In this document: positions 45,328 to 54,332 of the stretch, one piece after another | Position numbering within the stretch: the stretch's first letter is position 1 | How the letters are laid out: the number at the start of each line of letters is the position of its first letter | Assembly: GCF_002887815.1 (NCBI RefSeq) | Contig: NZ_PDHO01000002.1 | Coordinates: 248,001-312,000, forward strand | Length of the DNA stretch: 64,000 nucleotides | Source of the DNA: Mycobacterium sp. ENV421 | Lineage (GTDB): Bacteria; Actinomycetota; Actinomycetes; Mycobacteriales; Mycobacteriaceae | Direction: 5' to 3' | The notes under the pieces: model-generated | The model's input: the letters and a program-made list of their open reading frames with translations, nothing else | Databases searched by the model: none | What the model was told of the DNA's origin: nothing | Program-made: the position numbers and the translations under genes

Positions 45328-46346
45328 CTGGCCGCGACCTGGACCTCGCCGGCGATCGGCGGGACCCGGGTGGCCCGCACGTAGACGGTGTCGCCCTCTT
45401 TCAGGGCCAGCGCCTCGGCGTCGCCGCGGGTGATCTGCGCGGTGAACGGGGCGCCGTTGGTGGCGCTGGTCAGTTCGACTCGTACCTCGAAGCCCAGATA
45501 CACCACCCGATCGATGGTGGCACGGGTTACTCCGGTCGACTCGGCCGTGCCATCCCCCGCCGCGATCGCCATCTCCGGATTGCGGCCGACCCGAATGTCA
45601 TGCGGGCGCACCAGGATTCCGTTGAGCGACGAGACCGTGCCGAGAAAGGACATGACGAACGCATTGGCCGGACTGTCGTAGACGTCGGTCGGCGAGCCGA
45701 TCTGTTCGATCCGGCCCTTGTTGAGCACCGCGATCCGGTCGGCCACGTCCAGAGCTTCGGCCTGATCGTGGGTGACGAGCACCGTCGTGACGTGCACCTC
45801 GTCGTGCAGTCGCCGCAGCCAGGTCCGCAGATCGTCGCGGACCTTGGCGTCCAGCGCGCCGAACGGTTCGTCGAGCAGGAGCACCTCAGGGTCGACGGCC
45901 AGCGCACGTGCCAGCGCCATCCGTTGGCGCTGACCGCCGGAAAGCTGGTTGGGATAACGCGTTTGGAAGCCGGCCAGCCCGACGACCTCGAGCAGGTCGT
46001 CGACCTTCGCCTTGACCTCAGCTTTCGGCTTCTTGCGAATTTTCAATCCGAACGCGACGTTCTCCCGCACGGTCAGGTGCTTGAACGCGGCGTAGTGCTG
46101 GAACACGAAGCCGATCCCGCGGCGCTGCGGGGGCACGTTGGTGACGTCCCGCCCGTTGATGGTGATGGTGCCGGTGTCGGGTTGATCCAGCCCGGCGATC
46201 GCACGCAGCAGTGTCGATTTTCCCGATCCACTGGGGCCGAGCAGTGCGGTCAACGACCCGGCCGGCACCACGAAATCGACGTTGTCGAGGGCAGCGAAGT
46301 CGCCATAACGCTTGTTCGCGCCCGCGACGGTGATGGCATTGGTCAT
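45324..46346 (-). CDS. cysA: Sulfate ABC transporter ATP-binding protein
   Basis: 340 residues. Walker [12 protein letters not shown], signature [15 protein letters not shown], Walker [14 protein letters not shown] and a C-terminal TOBE-type regulatory region (from about residue 245). Powers sulfate/thiosulfate uptake with CysT, CysW and SubI, all just upstream on the same strand. The 22 bp gap to cysW is the longest in the operon. Confidence 0.95.
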   Translation of the reverse strand: MTNAITVAGANKRYGDFAALDNVDFVVPAGSLTALLGPSGSGKSTLLRAIAGLDQPDTGTITINGRDVTNVPPQRRGIGFVFQHYAAFKHLTVRENVAFGLKIRKKPKAEVKAKVDDLLEVVGLAGFQTRYPNQLSGGQRQRMALARALAVDPEVLLLDEPFGALDAKVRDDLRTWLRRLHDEVHVTTVLVTHDQAEALDVADRIAVLNKGRIEQIGSPTDVYDSPANAFVMSFLGTVSSLNGILVRPHDIRVGRNPEMAIAAGDGTAESTGVTRATIDRVVYLGFEVRVELTSATNGAPFTAQITRGDAEALALKEGDTVYVRATRVPPIAGEVQVAAS

Positions 46347-46368
46347 GAGAGTCGTTCTCCTAGTGGGA

Positions 46369-47181
46369 TTACTCGCTCGCCTTGGCCCGCCGGGCGTCCA
46401 GAACCACCTGGACGACCAGGACCAGTACCGCGACGGCCATCAACAGAGTCGAAACGGCGTAGGCGCCGTACTCGGCACCACGGCTGTAACGGTCGGAGAC
46501 CAGCAGGGTCAGGGTTTGCGACGTGCCGGGCAGGTTGGAGGACACCATGATCACCGCGCCGTACTCGCCGAGCGTGCGGGCGACGGTCAGCACGATGCCG
46601 TAGGTCAGGCCCCACCGGATCGACGGCAGCGTGATTCGCCAGAACGTCTGCCACCAGCTGGATCCCAGTGTCGCCGCCGCTTGTTCCTGATCGGTACCAA
46701 GCTCGTGCAGAACCGGTTCGACCTCGCGGATCACGAATGGAACAGTGACGAAGATGCTGGCCAGCACGATGCCGGGCAAGCCGAAAATGATCTTCAAGCC
46801 CATATTGTTCTGGACGAACCCGAACAATCCCGAGCTACCCCACAGCAGTATCAACGCCACACCGACGACCACCGGCGACACCGCGAACGGCAGGTCGATG
46901 ACGGCCTGCAGCGCGGATTTGCCGCGAAACTTGTTGCGCGCCAGCACCAGTGCGGTCGGCACCCCGAAGACCACGTTGAGTGGCACCACGATCGCCACCA
47001 CCAGCAGCGACAACTGCAGTGCCGAAATCGCGGCGGGCGTGGTGATGGATTCGACGAACGTACCGAAGCCGGGTGCGAACGTCCGCCACAGAATCAGGCC
47101 GACAGGCACGAGCACCAGGACCGCGATGTAGGCGAGCGCCACGTAACGGGTGAGAAAGCGGACCAGGGGCGACGGGATCAT
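46369..47181 (-). CDS. cysW: Sulfate ABC transporter permease CysW
   Basis: 270 residues, six membrane helices with the EAA-type coupling loop ([21 protein letters not shown] and RITLPS). Pairs with CysT to form the membrane channel. ATG 47181 overlaps the cysT stop (ATGA). Confidence 0.93.
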   Translation of the reverse strand: MIPSPLVRFLTRYVALAYIAVLVLVPVGLILWRTFAPGFGTFVESITTPAAISALQLSLLVVAIVVPLNVVFGVPTALVLARNKFRGKSALQAVIDLPFAVSPVVVGVALILLWGSSGLFGFVQNNMGLKIIFGLPGIVLASIFVTVPFVIREVEPVLHELGTDQEQAAATLGSSWWQTFWRITLPSIRWGLTYGIVLTVARTLGEYGAVIMVSSNLPGTSQTLTLLVSDRYSRGAEYGAYAVSTLLMAVAVLVLVVQVVLDARRAKASE

Positions 47182-48059
47182 GCCGACAGCTCCTCCCGCT
47201 TGGCGGCGCGGGAACCGATGGCGCGCAGGATGAACAAGACGATGAACGAGACGACCAGCAGCACAATCGAAATCGCCGCCGCACCGGAAGGATCGTCGTT
47301 CTCGATCAGCGTGCGGATCCACTGCGAGGAGACTTCGGTCTCCCCCGGTACCGCGCCACCGATCAGCACCACCGAGCCGAACTCACCGATCGCACGCGAG
47401 AACGCCAGACCGGCGCCGGACAGCAGCGACGGCAGCAACGCGGGCAGCACCACCTTGGTGAAGATGACGAAGTTCGTCGCACCGAGCGACGCGGCGGCCT
47501 CCTCGACCTCGCGGTCGAGTTCGAGGAGCACCGGCTGAACCGACCGCACCACGAAGGGCAGCGTGACGAACAGCAGCGCTACGCCCACACCCCATTTGGT
47601 GTGCTGCAGGTGCAAGTCGATCGGGCTGTTCGGCCCGTAGAGCGCCAGCATGACCAGGCTCGCCACGATGGTGGGCAGCGCGAACGGCAGGTCGATCACG
47701 GCATCGACCAACCGCTTGCCTACGAACTCGTCGCGAGTGAGCACCCAGGCGACCAGCAGCCCGAACACCGCGTTGACCACAGTGACGCCGATCGAGATCG
47801 TCAGCGTCACCTTGAACGACTCCAGCGCCGCGTTGGACGTGACGGTCGCCCAGAAGTCGTGCCAGCCGCCCTTGGCCGACTGCCACATGATCGCGGCCAG
47901 CGGCAGCAGCACGATGACGCTCAGCCAGATCGACGCCGCCCCCACCCGCAGGCTGGTGGTGCCGTGCCTGCGGGCCAGGAAGCCGGACGGCCCGCCCGGC
48001 TCACTCGGAGTGAGCTCGGGCCGGACCGCCTGAGGATTTGGCTCGATAGCTGCTGTCAT
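47178..48059 (-). CDS. cysT: Sulfate ABC transporter permease CysT
   Basis: 293 residues with a polar 35-residue N-terminus, six membrane helices and an EAA loop (ELDREVEEAAASLGATNFVIF then KVVLPALLP). Partner of CysW. ATG 48059 overlaps the subI stop and its own stop overlaps cysW, so the operon is translationally chained. Confidence 0.94.
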   Translation of the reverse strand: MTAAIEPNPQAVRPELTPSEPGGPSGFLARRHGTTSLRVGAASIWLSVIVLLPLAAIMWQSAKGGWHDFWATVTSNAALESFKVTLTISIGVTVVNAVFGLLVAWVLTRDEFVGKRLVDAVIDLPFALPTIVASLVMLALYGPNSPIDLHLQHTKWGVGVALLFVTLPFVVRSVQPVLLELDREVEEAAASLGATNFVIFTKVVLPALLPSLLSGAGLAFSRAIGEFGSVVLIGGAVPGETEVSSQWIRTLIENDDPSGAAAISIVLLVVSFIVLFILRAIGSRAAKREELSA

Positions 48060-49093
48060 CCAGTGGCCTGCTTGTAGATCTTCGTAATGGTGCCATTGTC
48101 CTTGTCGAACAGGGCCGGATCGACCGTGCTCCAGCCACCGAGATCGGCGATCGTCCAGAGCTTCTGTGGCGTCGGGAAGTCGGTGGCGAAGTCAGCGGCC
48201 ACCGACGGATCGACCGGCCGGAAACCGGCCTGTGCCCAGATCTTCTGGCCTTCCGGCGTGAACAGGTAGTTGTTCAGCGCGGTCGCCTTGTCCAGATGGG
48301 CGCTGGTGGTCACCACCGCCACCGGGTTCTCGATCTTGAACGTCTGCGGCGGGATGACGTGCTCGACGGGCTTGCCCTGGCGCTCGGTGTTGATCGCCTC
48401 GTTCTCATAACTGATCAGCACGTCTCCGGTGCCCTGCAGGAACACGTCGGTGGCCTCGCGGCCCGACCCCGGACGGGTCTTGACGTGCTCGGTCACCAGC
48501 TTGTTGACGAAGTCGAGGCCGGCTTGCGCGTCCTTGCCGCCGTTGCTCTTGGCGGCGTAGGGCGCCAACAGGTTCCACTTGGCCGATCCCGAACTGAGCG
48601 GGCTCGGGGTGACCACCTCGATGCCGGGCTTCACCAAGTCGTCCCAATCCTTGATGTTCTTCGGGTTGCCTTTGCGGACGACCAGGGACACGACCGAACC
48701 GAACGGGATGCCCTGGGTGGTGGACTTGTTCCAGTCGGCGGCCACCTTGTTCGCCTTGACCAGGCGGGTGACGTCGGGCTCGACAGAGAAGTTCACGATG
48801 TCGGCCGGCTTGCCGTCGACCACACCCCGCGACTGGTCGCCGGAGGCACCGTAGGAGGTCGTCACTGCGACACCCTTGCCCTCCGGGGTGGCGGCGAACG
48901 CCGGGATGATCTTGCTCCAGCCTGGCTCGGGGACGGCATAGGCCACCAGGGTGAGGGTGGTGTCAGCCTTCGGCTGGTTGCCGCCACCGGGAACGTCGCT
49001 GGACCCGCCTCCGCAGGCGGCGAGCACCGTTGCGGTCGTCGCCAACGCGACGGCGGTACCCCACCGGCGACCGGGAAGGTGAATCTTGGGCAT
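48056..49093 (-). CDS. subI: Sulfate-binding lipoprotein SubI
   Basis: 345 residues. Lipoprotein signal with lipobox VLAAC and lipidated Cys27. The mature part is a type 2 periplasmic binding protein of the sulfate family (YGASGDQSRGVVDGKPADIV, GSAKWNLLAPYAAKSNGG, FLQGTGDVLISYENEA). Delivers sulfate to CysTWA. First structural gene of the operon; a Cys-Cys leader ORF and a long leader (about 215 nt from its promoter) precede it. Confidence 0.95.
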   Translation of the reverse strand: MPKIHLPGRRWGTAVALATTATVLAACGGGSSDVPGGGNQPKADTTLTLVAYAVPEPGWSKIIPAFAATPEGKGVAVTTSYGASGDQSRGVVDGKPADIVNFSVEPDVTRLVKANKVAADWNKSTTQGIPFGSVVSLVVRKGNPKNIKDWDDLVKPGIEVVTPSPLSSGSAKWNLLAPYAAKSNGGKDAQAGLDFVNKLVTEHVKTRPGSGREATDVFLQGTGDVLISYENEAINTERQGKPVEHVIPPQTFKIENPVAVVTTSAHLDKATALNNYLFTPEGQKIWAQAGFRPVDPSVAADFATDFPTPQKLWTIADLGGWSTVDPALFDKDNGTITKIYKQATG

Positions 49094-49215
49094 TACTGGC
49101 CTTTCTCATTGCGGGTTACGGGCGAATCGAGCCCCGTCGCAACGGAATGGCGATGTTGGACAACGAAGTGTCAACGACCATCACCGACACCAGACCGCGG
49201 ACGGGCACAACGGTG
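49094..49215 (-). promoter_or_regulatory. Leader RNA between Cys-Cys leader ORF and subI
   Basis: About 120 nt, nearly the same length as the nirA leader (119 nt). Ribosome binding for subI is AGAAAGGCC before ATG. An attenuator fold is expected by analogy, but I did not resolve convincing arms by eye. Confidence 0.4.
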
Positions 49216-49308
49216 TCAGCGACAACATGCAACATCAGCAACAGCCAACGGGCCAACGGCAATGAGGGCCAAAATGTGGCCCTCGCCGTAACCGGTCGCC
49301 GAATGCAT
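49216..49308 (-). CDS. Cys-Cys leader peptide upstream of subI-cysTWA
   Basis: 30 codons (same length as the nirA leader), beginning MHSATGYGEG and ending VADVACCR-stop, with two tandem TGT codons just before the end. TAAGCT (49321-49316 on the reverse strand) matches TANNNT and lies exactly 7 nt before the ATG, so the mRNA is probably leaderless at this ORF. Likely a second cysteine-sensing attenuator peptide, here for sulfate uptake. Confidence 0.7.
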   Translation of the reverse strand: MHSATGYGEGHILALIAVGPLAVADVACCR

Positions 49309-49352
49309 GGCGCGAAGCTTAACAGAGTTCCGATGGACGACCGGCGGAGGTA

Positions 49353-49430
49353 TCAGCGGTTGACCAGCCACAGGACGATGATCAAGACCAGCAGGGCCAC
49401 CAGGGCGAGCGTCACGCGTGATCGTGGCAT
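49353..49430 (-). CDS. 25-residue single-helix membrane micropeptide
   Basis: MPRSRVTLALVALLVLIIV followed by LWLVNR: a cationic N-terminus, one hydrophobic helix and a basic end. AGGAG lies 8 nt before the ATG, and it starts 5 bp after the stop of the 64-residue membrane protein, so the two form an operon. Too short for standard gene finders. Function unknown. Confidence 0.6.
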   Translation of the reverse strand: MPRSRVTLALVALLVLIIVLWLVNR

Positions 49431-49435
49431 CCCGG

Positions 49436-49630
49436 TCACTCCTGCCGCCGGTCGGCGTGACGCACCCGGCGCACCAGCCGCATGCCGTTGCCGAGCAGCG
49501 CATCGATCACCACCGCGATGACGTAGGCGAGCAGCAGAACGACCGGCATCACGACGATGGTCTGAACGACGAAACCCAGCCCGGACAACCACAGTTCGAC
49601 GCCGTCCCACCAGCTCAGCACTCCCTGCAT
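49436..49630 (-). CDS. Small membrane protein (Rv2401A-like)
   Basis: 64 residues: an amphipathic start (MQGVLSWWDGVELWL), a long hydrophobic segment or two short helices (about 17-45), and a very basic tail (RLVRRVRHADRRQE). ATG 49630 is the first with a reasonable length; the open frame continues upstream without membrane character. Position between subI and the trehalase matches Rv2401A. Function unknown. Confidence 0.65.
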   Translation of the reverse strand: MQGVLSWWDGVELWLSGLGFVVQTIVVMPVVLLLAYVIAVVIDALLGNGMRLVRRVRHADRRQE

Positions 49631-49739
49631 TGCTCCAGCGTAGGCGGTGCCTGCCTGCGGGTCTTTGCCGCGGTAACAGCAAAGCCACGGATCGGGGCAT
49701 AAGTAGACGGCAACAGGGTCGGCGTTCGATGATGTCCAG

Positions 49740-51752
49740 ATGGTCCTCCAAGCCCAGCCAGCCGGTGAGAACACCGACGCCGTGCGCGTCCAGGCGCCCG
49801 CGCCGTTGTCCGTGACCGCCCCGGTGCCCTATGCCTCGCCGGCTGCGCTGCGCAACCCGTTCCCACCGATCGCGGACTACGGCTTCCTCTCCGACTGCGA
49901 GAACACCTGTCTGATCTCGTCGGCGGGCGCCGTGGAGTGGCTGTGCGTTCCCCGGCCCGACTCCCCCAGCGTTTTCGGGGCGATTCTGGACCGCGGCGCC
50001 GGGCATTTCCGGCTGGGCCCCTACGGTGTGTCGGTTCCGGCGGCCCGCCGTTATCTACCGGGCAGCCTCATCTTGGAGACCACCTGGCAGACGCACACCG
50101 GCTGGCTGATCGTGCGCGAAGCACTCGTGATGGGCCCGTGGCACGACATCGAGGCCCGGTCGCGGACCCACCGGCGCACCCCCATGGACTGGGACGCCGA
50201 GCACATCCTGCTGCGCACGGTGCGCTGTGTGAGCGGCACGGTCGAAGTGGTGATGAACTGCGAACCGTCCTTCGACTACGGCCGGGTCAACGCCGCCTGG
50301 GAGTACTCGGCCAGCGCCTACGGCGAGGCGATCGCGCGGGCCAGGACCGATCCTGACGCGCATCCGACGCTGCGGCTGACCACGAACCTTCGCATCGGCC
50401 TCGAGGGCCGGGAAGCACGCGCCCGCACCCGCCTCAAAGAAGGCGACAACGTGTTCGTCGCCCTGTCCTGGTCGAAGCATCCGTCGCCGCAGACCTACGA
50501 GGAAGCCGCCGACAAGATGTGGCAGACCAGCGAGGCGTGGCGGCAGTGGATCAACATCGGCGACTTCCCCGATCACCCGTGGCGGTCGTATCTGCAACGC
50601 AGCGCGCTCACCCTCAAGGGTCTGACGTATTCGCCGACCGGCGCACTGCTGGCCGCGTCCACCACGTCGCTGCCGGAAACACCTCAGGGCGAACGCAATT
50701 GGGATTACCGCTATGCCTGGGTGCGGGACTCGACGTTCGCGCTGTGGGGTCTGTACACCCTGGGTCTGGATCGTGAGGCCGACGACTTCTTCTCCTTCAT
50801 CGCCGACGTCTCCGGCGCCAACAACGGTGAACGGCATCCGCTGCAGGTGATGTACGCCGTCGGCGGGGAACGCGAACTGGTCGAAGAGGAGCTGCACCAC
50901 CTGTCCGGCTACGACAACGCCCGGCCGGTGCGCATCGGCAACGGCGCCTACAACCAGATGCAGCACGACATCTGGGGCACCATGCTGGACTCGGTGTACC
51001 TGCACGCCAAGTCGCGCGAACAGATCTCCGATCAGCTCTGGCCGGTGCTCAAGGAGCAGGTCGAAGAGGCGATCAAACACTGGCGGGAACCCGACCGGGG
51101 CATCTGGGAGGTGCGCGGCGAACCCCAGCACTTCACCTCGTCGAAGGTGATGTGCTGGGTGGCGCTGGATCGCGGCTCGAAGCTGGCCGAACTGGTCGGC
51201 GAGAAGAGCTACGCGCAGCAGTGGCGAGCAATCGCCGAGGAGATCAAGGCCGACATCCTGACGCACGGCGTCGACGACCGCGGGGTGCTCACCCAGCGGT
51301 ACGGCGACGACGCCCTGGATGCGTCACTGCTGTTGGTGCCGTTGGTGCGGTTCCTGCCGTCGGACGACCCGCGGGTGCGGGCCACGGTGCTGGCGATCGC
51401 CGACGAGCTCACCGAGGACGGTCTGGTGCTGCGCTACCGCGTCGAGGAAACCGACGACGGCCTGTCCGGCGAGGAGGGATCGTTCACGATCTGCTCGTTC
51501 TGGCTGGTGTCGGCGCTGGTCGAGATCGGCGAGGTCAGCCGGGCCCGGCATCTGTGCGAACGGCTGCTGTCCTTCGCCAGCCCGCTGCATCTGTACGCCG
51601 AGGAGATCGAACCGCGCACCGGCCGGCATCTGGGTAACTTCCCGCAGGCGTTCACCCACCTGGCGTTGATCAACGCCGTGGTGCACGTGATCCGCGCCGA
51701 GGAAGAGGCCGACAGCACGGGCGTGTTCCAGCCGGCCAACGCCCCGATGTAG
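49740..51752 (+). CDS. Glycoside hydrolase family 15 protein, probable trehalase
   Basis: 670 residues. N-terminal beta-sandwich (ADYGFLSDCENTCLISSAGAVEWLC to about 270), then the (alpha/alpha)6 catalytic barrel with GERNWDYRYAWVRDSTFALW, GNGAYNQMQHDIWG, and the C-terminal acid region ETDDGLSGEEGSFTICSFW. Orthologue of Rv2402 and of a characterised M. smegmatis trehalase of this family. Hydrolyses trehalose to glucose. ATG 49740 is used, but no good ribosome site is seen and a later start (toward the APLSVTAPVPY region) is possible. Confidence 0.88.
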   Translation: MVLQAQPAGENTDAVRVQAPAPLSVTAPVPYASPAALRNPFPPIADYGFLSDCENTCLISSAGAVEWLCVPRPDSPSVFGAILDRGAGHFRLGPYGVSVPAARRYLPGSLILETTWQTHTGWLIVREALVMGPWHDIEARSRTHRRTPMDWDAEHILLRTVRCVSGTVEVVMNCEPSFDYGRVNAAWEYSASAYGEAIARARTDPDAHPTLRLTTNLRIGLEGREARARTRLKEGDNVFVALSWSKHPSPQTYEEAADKMWQTSEAWRQWINIGDFPDHPWRSYLQRSALTLKGLTYSPTGALLAASTTSLPETPQGERNWDYRYAWVRDSTFALWGLYTLGLDREADDFFSFIADVSGANNGERHPLQVMYAVGGERELVEEELHHLSGYDNARPVRIGNGAYNQMQHDIWGTMLDSVYLHAKSREQISDQLWPVLKEQVEEAIKHWREPDRGIWEVRGEPQHFTSSKVMCWVALDRGSKLAELVGEKSYAQQWRAIAEEIKADILTHGVDDRGVLTQRYGDDALDASLLLVPLVRFLPSDDPRVRATVLAIADELTEDGLVLRYRVEETDDGLSGEEGSFTICSFWLVSALVEIGEVSRARHLCERLLSFASPLHLYAEEIEPRTGRHLGNFPQAFTHLALINAVVHVIRAEEEADSTGVFQPANAPM

Positions 51753-51791
51753 GCGGATGGCCTACAAATGGGCAGATGTAGGCGGAGGTCG

Positions 51792-52238
51792 TCACCCCAG
51801 CCGGTCGACCTTCAGAGCCGCTTCGACCCGTTCGAGGAGAGCTTTCGCGGCCGCGGCATCCTGTCGATCTCCCCGGAGGCCGTTGTCCATCAGCTGGGAC
51901 CACTGCCGCCGCAGGCGCTCGAGGTTCTCGGCAGCCCGATCGGTCGGGTACAGATTCACGCCGCGCGCGTCGTGCGGATCGGCACGGCGTTCGACGAAGC
52001 CGCGGTTCTCCAAGCTTCGGAGCGCGGTGGACATATTGCTGCGCTGCAGGCCGGTCGCCCGGGCCAGGTCGCTGGGCGTGACGCCCGGGTGGTGGTCGAT
52101 GTGCCGCATCAAGTGGGCTTCCGACGCCGTCAACTCGACGATGTCGGCGTCCGATGCAGCTGCCGTGTCGAGGTGGAGTCGAAGCTCCCGCGCCACTCCG
52201 ATGATCGCCTCGGCGAGATCGGCCAACTCACCATCCAT
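51792..52238 (-). CDS. MarR-family repressor divergent from an MFS efflux gene
   Basis: 148 residues. Winged helix with GVTPSDLARATGLQRSNMST and wing VERRADPHDARGVNLY (D-x-R/H-D-A-R). ATG 52238 has TAGGA 7 nt upstream; a TTG two codons earlier is possible. Divergent from the Bcr/CflA-type transporter across 70 bp containing TAGTTAT operator repeats, the standard layout for a drug-sensing repressor and its target. Confidence 0.9.
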   Translation of the reverse strand: MDGELADLAEAIIGVARELRLHLDTAAASDADIVELTASEAHLMRHIDHHPGVTPSDLARATGLQRSNMSTALRSLENRGFVERRADPHDARGVNLYPTDRAAENLERLRRQWSQLMDNGLRGDRQDAAAAKALLERVEAALKVDRLG

Positions 52239-52256
52239 GGACAAATCCTAGCGCAT

Positions 52257-52292
52257 TAGTTATTCTTTGATAGTTATTTTCTCATAACTATC
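52257..52292. promoter_or_regulatory. Operator cluster between marR and the MFS gene
   Basis: GATAGTTAT (52269-52277) and ATAACTATC (52284-52292) form a perfect 9 bp inverted repeat with 6 bp spacer. A further TAGTTAT half-site lies at 52257-52263, 14 bp before the second. Probably bound by the divergent MarR protein. Confidence 0.75.
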
Positions 52293-52308
52293 TAGATGAG
52301 GTTCTTTC

Positions 52309-53520
52309 ATGACGACCGCCACCCGGGACACCCAGACCCACGAGACCGCGATCTCGCCGTGGCTGCTGGTGGTACTCGCGCTGCTCAATGCGGTCGCACC
52401 GGTGGCCACCGACCTCTACCTCCCCGCCTTCCCGGAGATGACCGCCGAATTGCAGGCCAGCGCCACGGCCGTGCAGCTGACCCTGACGGCGTTCCTGCTC
52501 GGATTGACGTTCGGCCAGTTGCTGTTCGGCCCCCTGTCCGACCGACTGGGCCGGCGCACCCCGCTGATCGTCGGGGCGCTGCTGTGCGTGCTGGCCAGCG
52601 TCGTCGCCGCCACCGCCCCGAACATCGCCGTCCTCATCGCGGCCCGGTTCACCCAGGGCTTCACCGGCGCCGCGGGCATGGTGATCGGTCGCGCGGTGAT
52701 CTCCGACCTCGCGGGCGGCAAGAGCGCGGGCCGGGCGTTCAGCCTGATGATGATCGTCGGCGGCGTCGCGCCGGTGGTCGCACCGTTCGCCGGCGGACTG
52801 CTGGTCGGCCCCGTCGGCTGGCGCGGCATCCTCTGGGTGGTCTGCGGCCTCACGGTGGCCATGCTGGTCGCGACCGTGGCCGTGGTGCGCGAATCACACC
52901 CGGCTCATCGTAGGGAAGAATTGAAAGCCGATGCCGCACACGGTATCTCGCCGTGGACAGCGCTACGGTCCCGGGCCTACATCGCCAACACGCTGGCCTT
53001 TGCGTTCGGTTTCTCGGTGATGATGGCCTACATCTCGGCCTCACCGTTCGTCTACCAGGTGATGGTGGGGCTCACCCCGACGCAGTACGGCGTCGCCTTC
53101 GGCATCAACGCACTGGGCATCGTCAGCGTCAGCTCGCTGTCGGCGCGGCTGAACCGGCGCATCGCCACCGCCACGCTGCTGGGTGTGGGCCTGGGCCTGA
53201 CCATGGCCGCCACGCTCGTGCTACTCGGTCTGGTTCTCACCGGGGCACCGGCTTGGCTGATCCCCATCCCGATCTTCGTGGCCGTCGCATCCCAGGGCCT
53301 GATCCTCGGCAATGCCACCGCGCTGGCGCTGGCCGCAGTCCCCCGCGCTGCCGGCACGGGGTCGGCCGGCCTGGGCGCGCTGCAATTCGGACTCGGCGCC
53401 GCCGTCTCACCGCTGGTCAGCCTGGGCGGAGAGCACACCGCCCTGCCGCTGGCAGTGGTGATGGTGACCCTGGCGGTGCTGGCGCTGGCGGCCTTCCTCG
53501 TCGGCCGCCGGGTCAGCTGA
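52309..53520 (+). CDS. Bcr/CflA-type multidrug efflux MFS transporter
   Basis: 403 residues, twelve helices. MAPVATDLYLPAFPEMTAEL-type first loop (here VAPVATDLYLPAFPEM) and GQLLFGPLSDRLGRRTPLIVG motif A are signatures of the Bcr/CflA drug:H+ antiporters. Weak GAGG ribosome site. Divergent MarR gene probably represses it. Substrates unknown. Confidence 0.92.
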   Translation: MTTATRDTQTHETAISPWLLVVLALLNAVAPVATDLYLPAFPEMTAELQASATAVQLTLTAFLLGLTFGQLLFGPLSDRLGRRTPLIVGALLCVLASVVAATAPNIAVLIAARFTQGFTGAAGMVIGRAVISDLAGGKSAGRAFSLMMIVGGVAPVVAPFAGGLLVGPVGWRGILWVVCGLTVAMLVATVAVVRESHPAHRREELKADAAHGISPWTALRSRAYIANTLAFAFGFSVMMAYISASPFVYQVMVGLTPTQYGVAFGINALGIVSVSSLSARLNRRIATATLLGVGLGLTMAATLVLLGLVLTGAPAWLIPIPIFVAVASQGLILGNATALALAAVPRAAGTGSAGLGALQFGLGAAVSPLVSLGGEHTALPLAVVMVTLAVLALAAFLVGRRVS

Positions 53521-53582
53521 TCAGGCCTGGCTGAGCCGCGAGCACGAGATCCGTTGCACTACAACGCCTTCAAGAACGGTAG

Positions 53583-54293
53583 TTACTTCTTTGCCGCATT
53601 CTTGATCATGTCCGAGGCGATGGCACTGGCCTCGTCGGCGATGGAATTGCTACACGCCCATGCCTCGACCACCACGTTGGACGCCGAGGTCAGCGCGTGC
53701 TGGCAGCCCCATCCGCCGGCGTTGCGCTGAGTGGAGACCTGCGTCAGGACGTCACCGCTCACATCCGCAGCATCGATCTTCCAGGTGGAGTGCACGTCGG
53801 CGTTGTCGATGTCGATCGATGTGCCGCCGCACTTCTGCCACGTGGTGCGCGAGCTGTCGACGAACGCCGTGGCCTTCTCACTCGACGGATAGAGCACCGC
53901 GATCTGTTCGACCCAGTGCGCATTGTCGGCGGTCGGCTCCTGGAGCAACTGGTCGCGGACCGCCGTCCAGTCGCTGCCCTGGTACACCATCTGTTCGGCA
54001 CCGTAGATCGCCCCGAGGCAGTCGACGTCGGACACTCCGTCGGAGTTGTCGCTCATGTTCTGCGAGGACCCGGTCACCCGGATCCCGGTGGCGCCCATGA
54101 TGCCGTTCATCTCTCCCGCGCTGAGCAGCACCCGGTCGAGGTCGGACTCCGTGAGGGTGGGGACGTCAACGGACGTGGGGACGGCGCTGTCGGCGCGCAG
54201 TGCCGTACCCCCGACGGTGGACACGCAACCGGACAGCAGCACGCTGACCAGGACGGCGGCGCAGAACACGGGCATGCGGCTCACGCACGACAT
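53583..54293 (-). CDS. LppR-like lipoprotein with PknH-type sensor domain (copy 1)
   Basis: 236 residues. Lipobox LLSGC with Cys23. The mature domain has the spaced cysteines and core (VDCLGAIYGAEQMVYQGS, TTWQKCGG, GWGCQHAL, VEAWAC) of the extracellular sensor domain found in PknH and several Lpp proteins. It is 39 bp downstream of a second gene of the same family, so a tandem duplication is likely. Position matches lppR (Rv2403c). Ligand unknown. Confidence 0.87.
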   Translation of the reverse strand: MSCVSRMPVFCAAVLVSVLLSGCVSTVGGTALRADSAVPTSVDVPTLTESDLDRVLLSAGEMNGIMGATGIRVTGSSQNMSDNSDGVSDVDCLGAIYGAEQMVYQGSDWTAVRDQLLQEPTADNAHWVEQIAVLYPSSEKATAFVDSSRTTWQKCGGTSIDIDNADVHSTWKIDAADVSGDVLTQVSTQRNAGGWGCQHALTSASNVVVEAWACSNSIADEASAIASDMIKNAAKK

Positions 54294-54332
54294 TGTCCCC
54301 CGGGCGACCCGCTCCAGTGGGTCAACGACCGA

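Noticed and set aside
49100..49240. 38-codon frame (MLHVVADTVV...) just upstream of subI as the leader peptide
   Set aside because: It lacks Cys codons and a -10 at the right distance; the overlapping frame ending in Ala-Cys-Cys-Arg has both.
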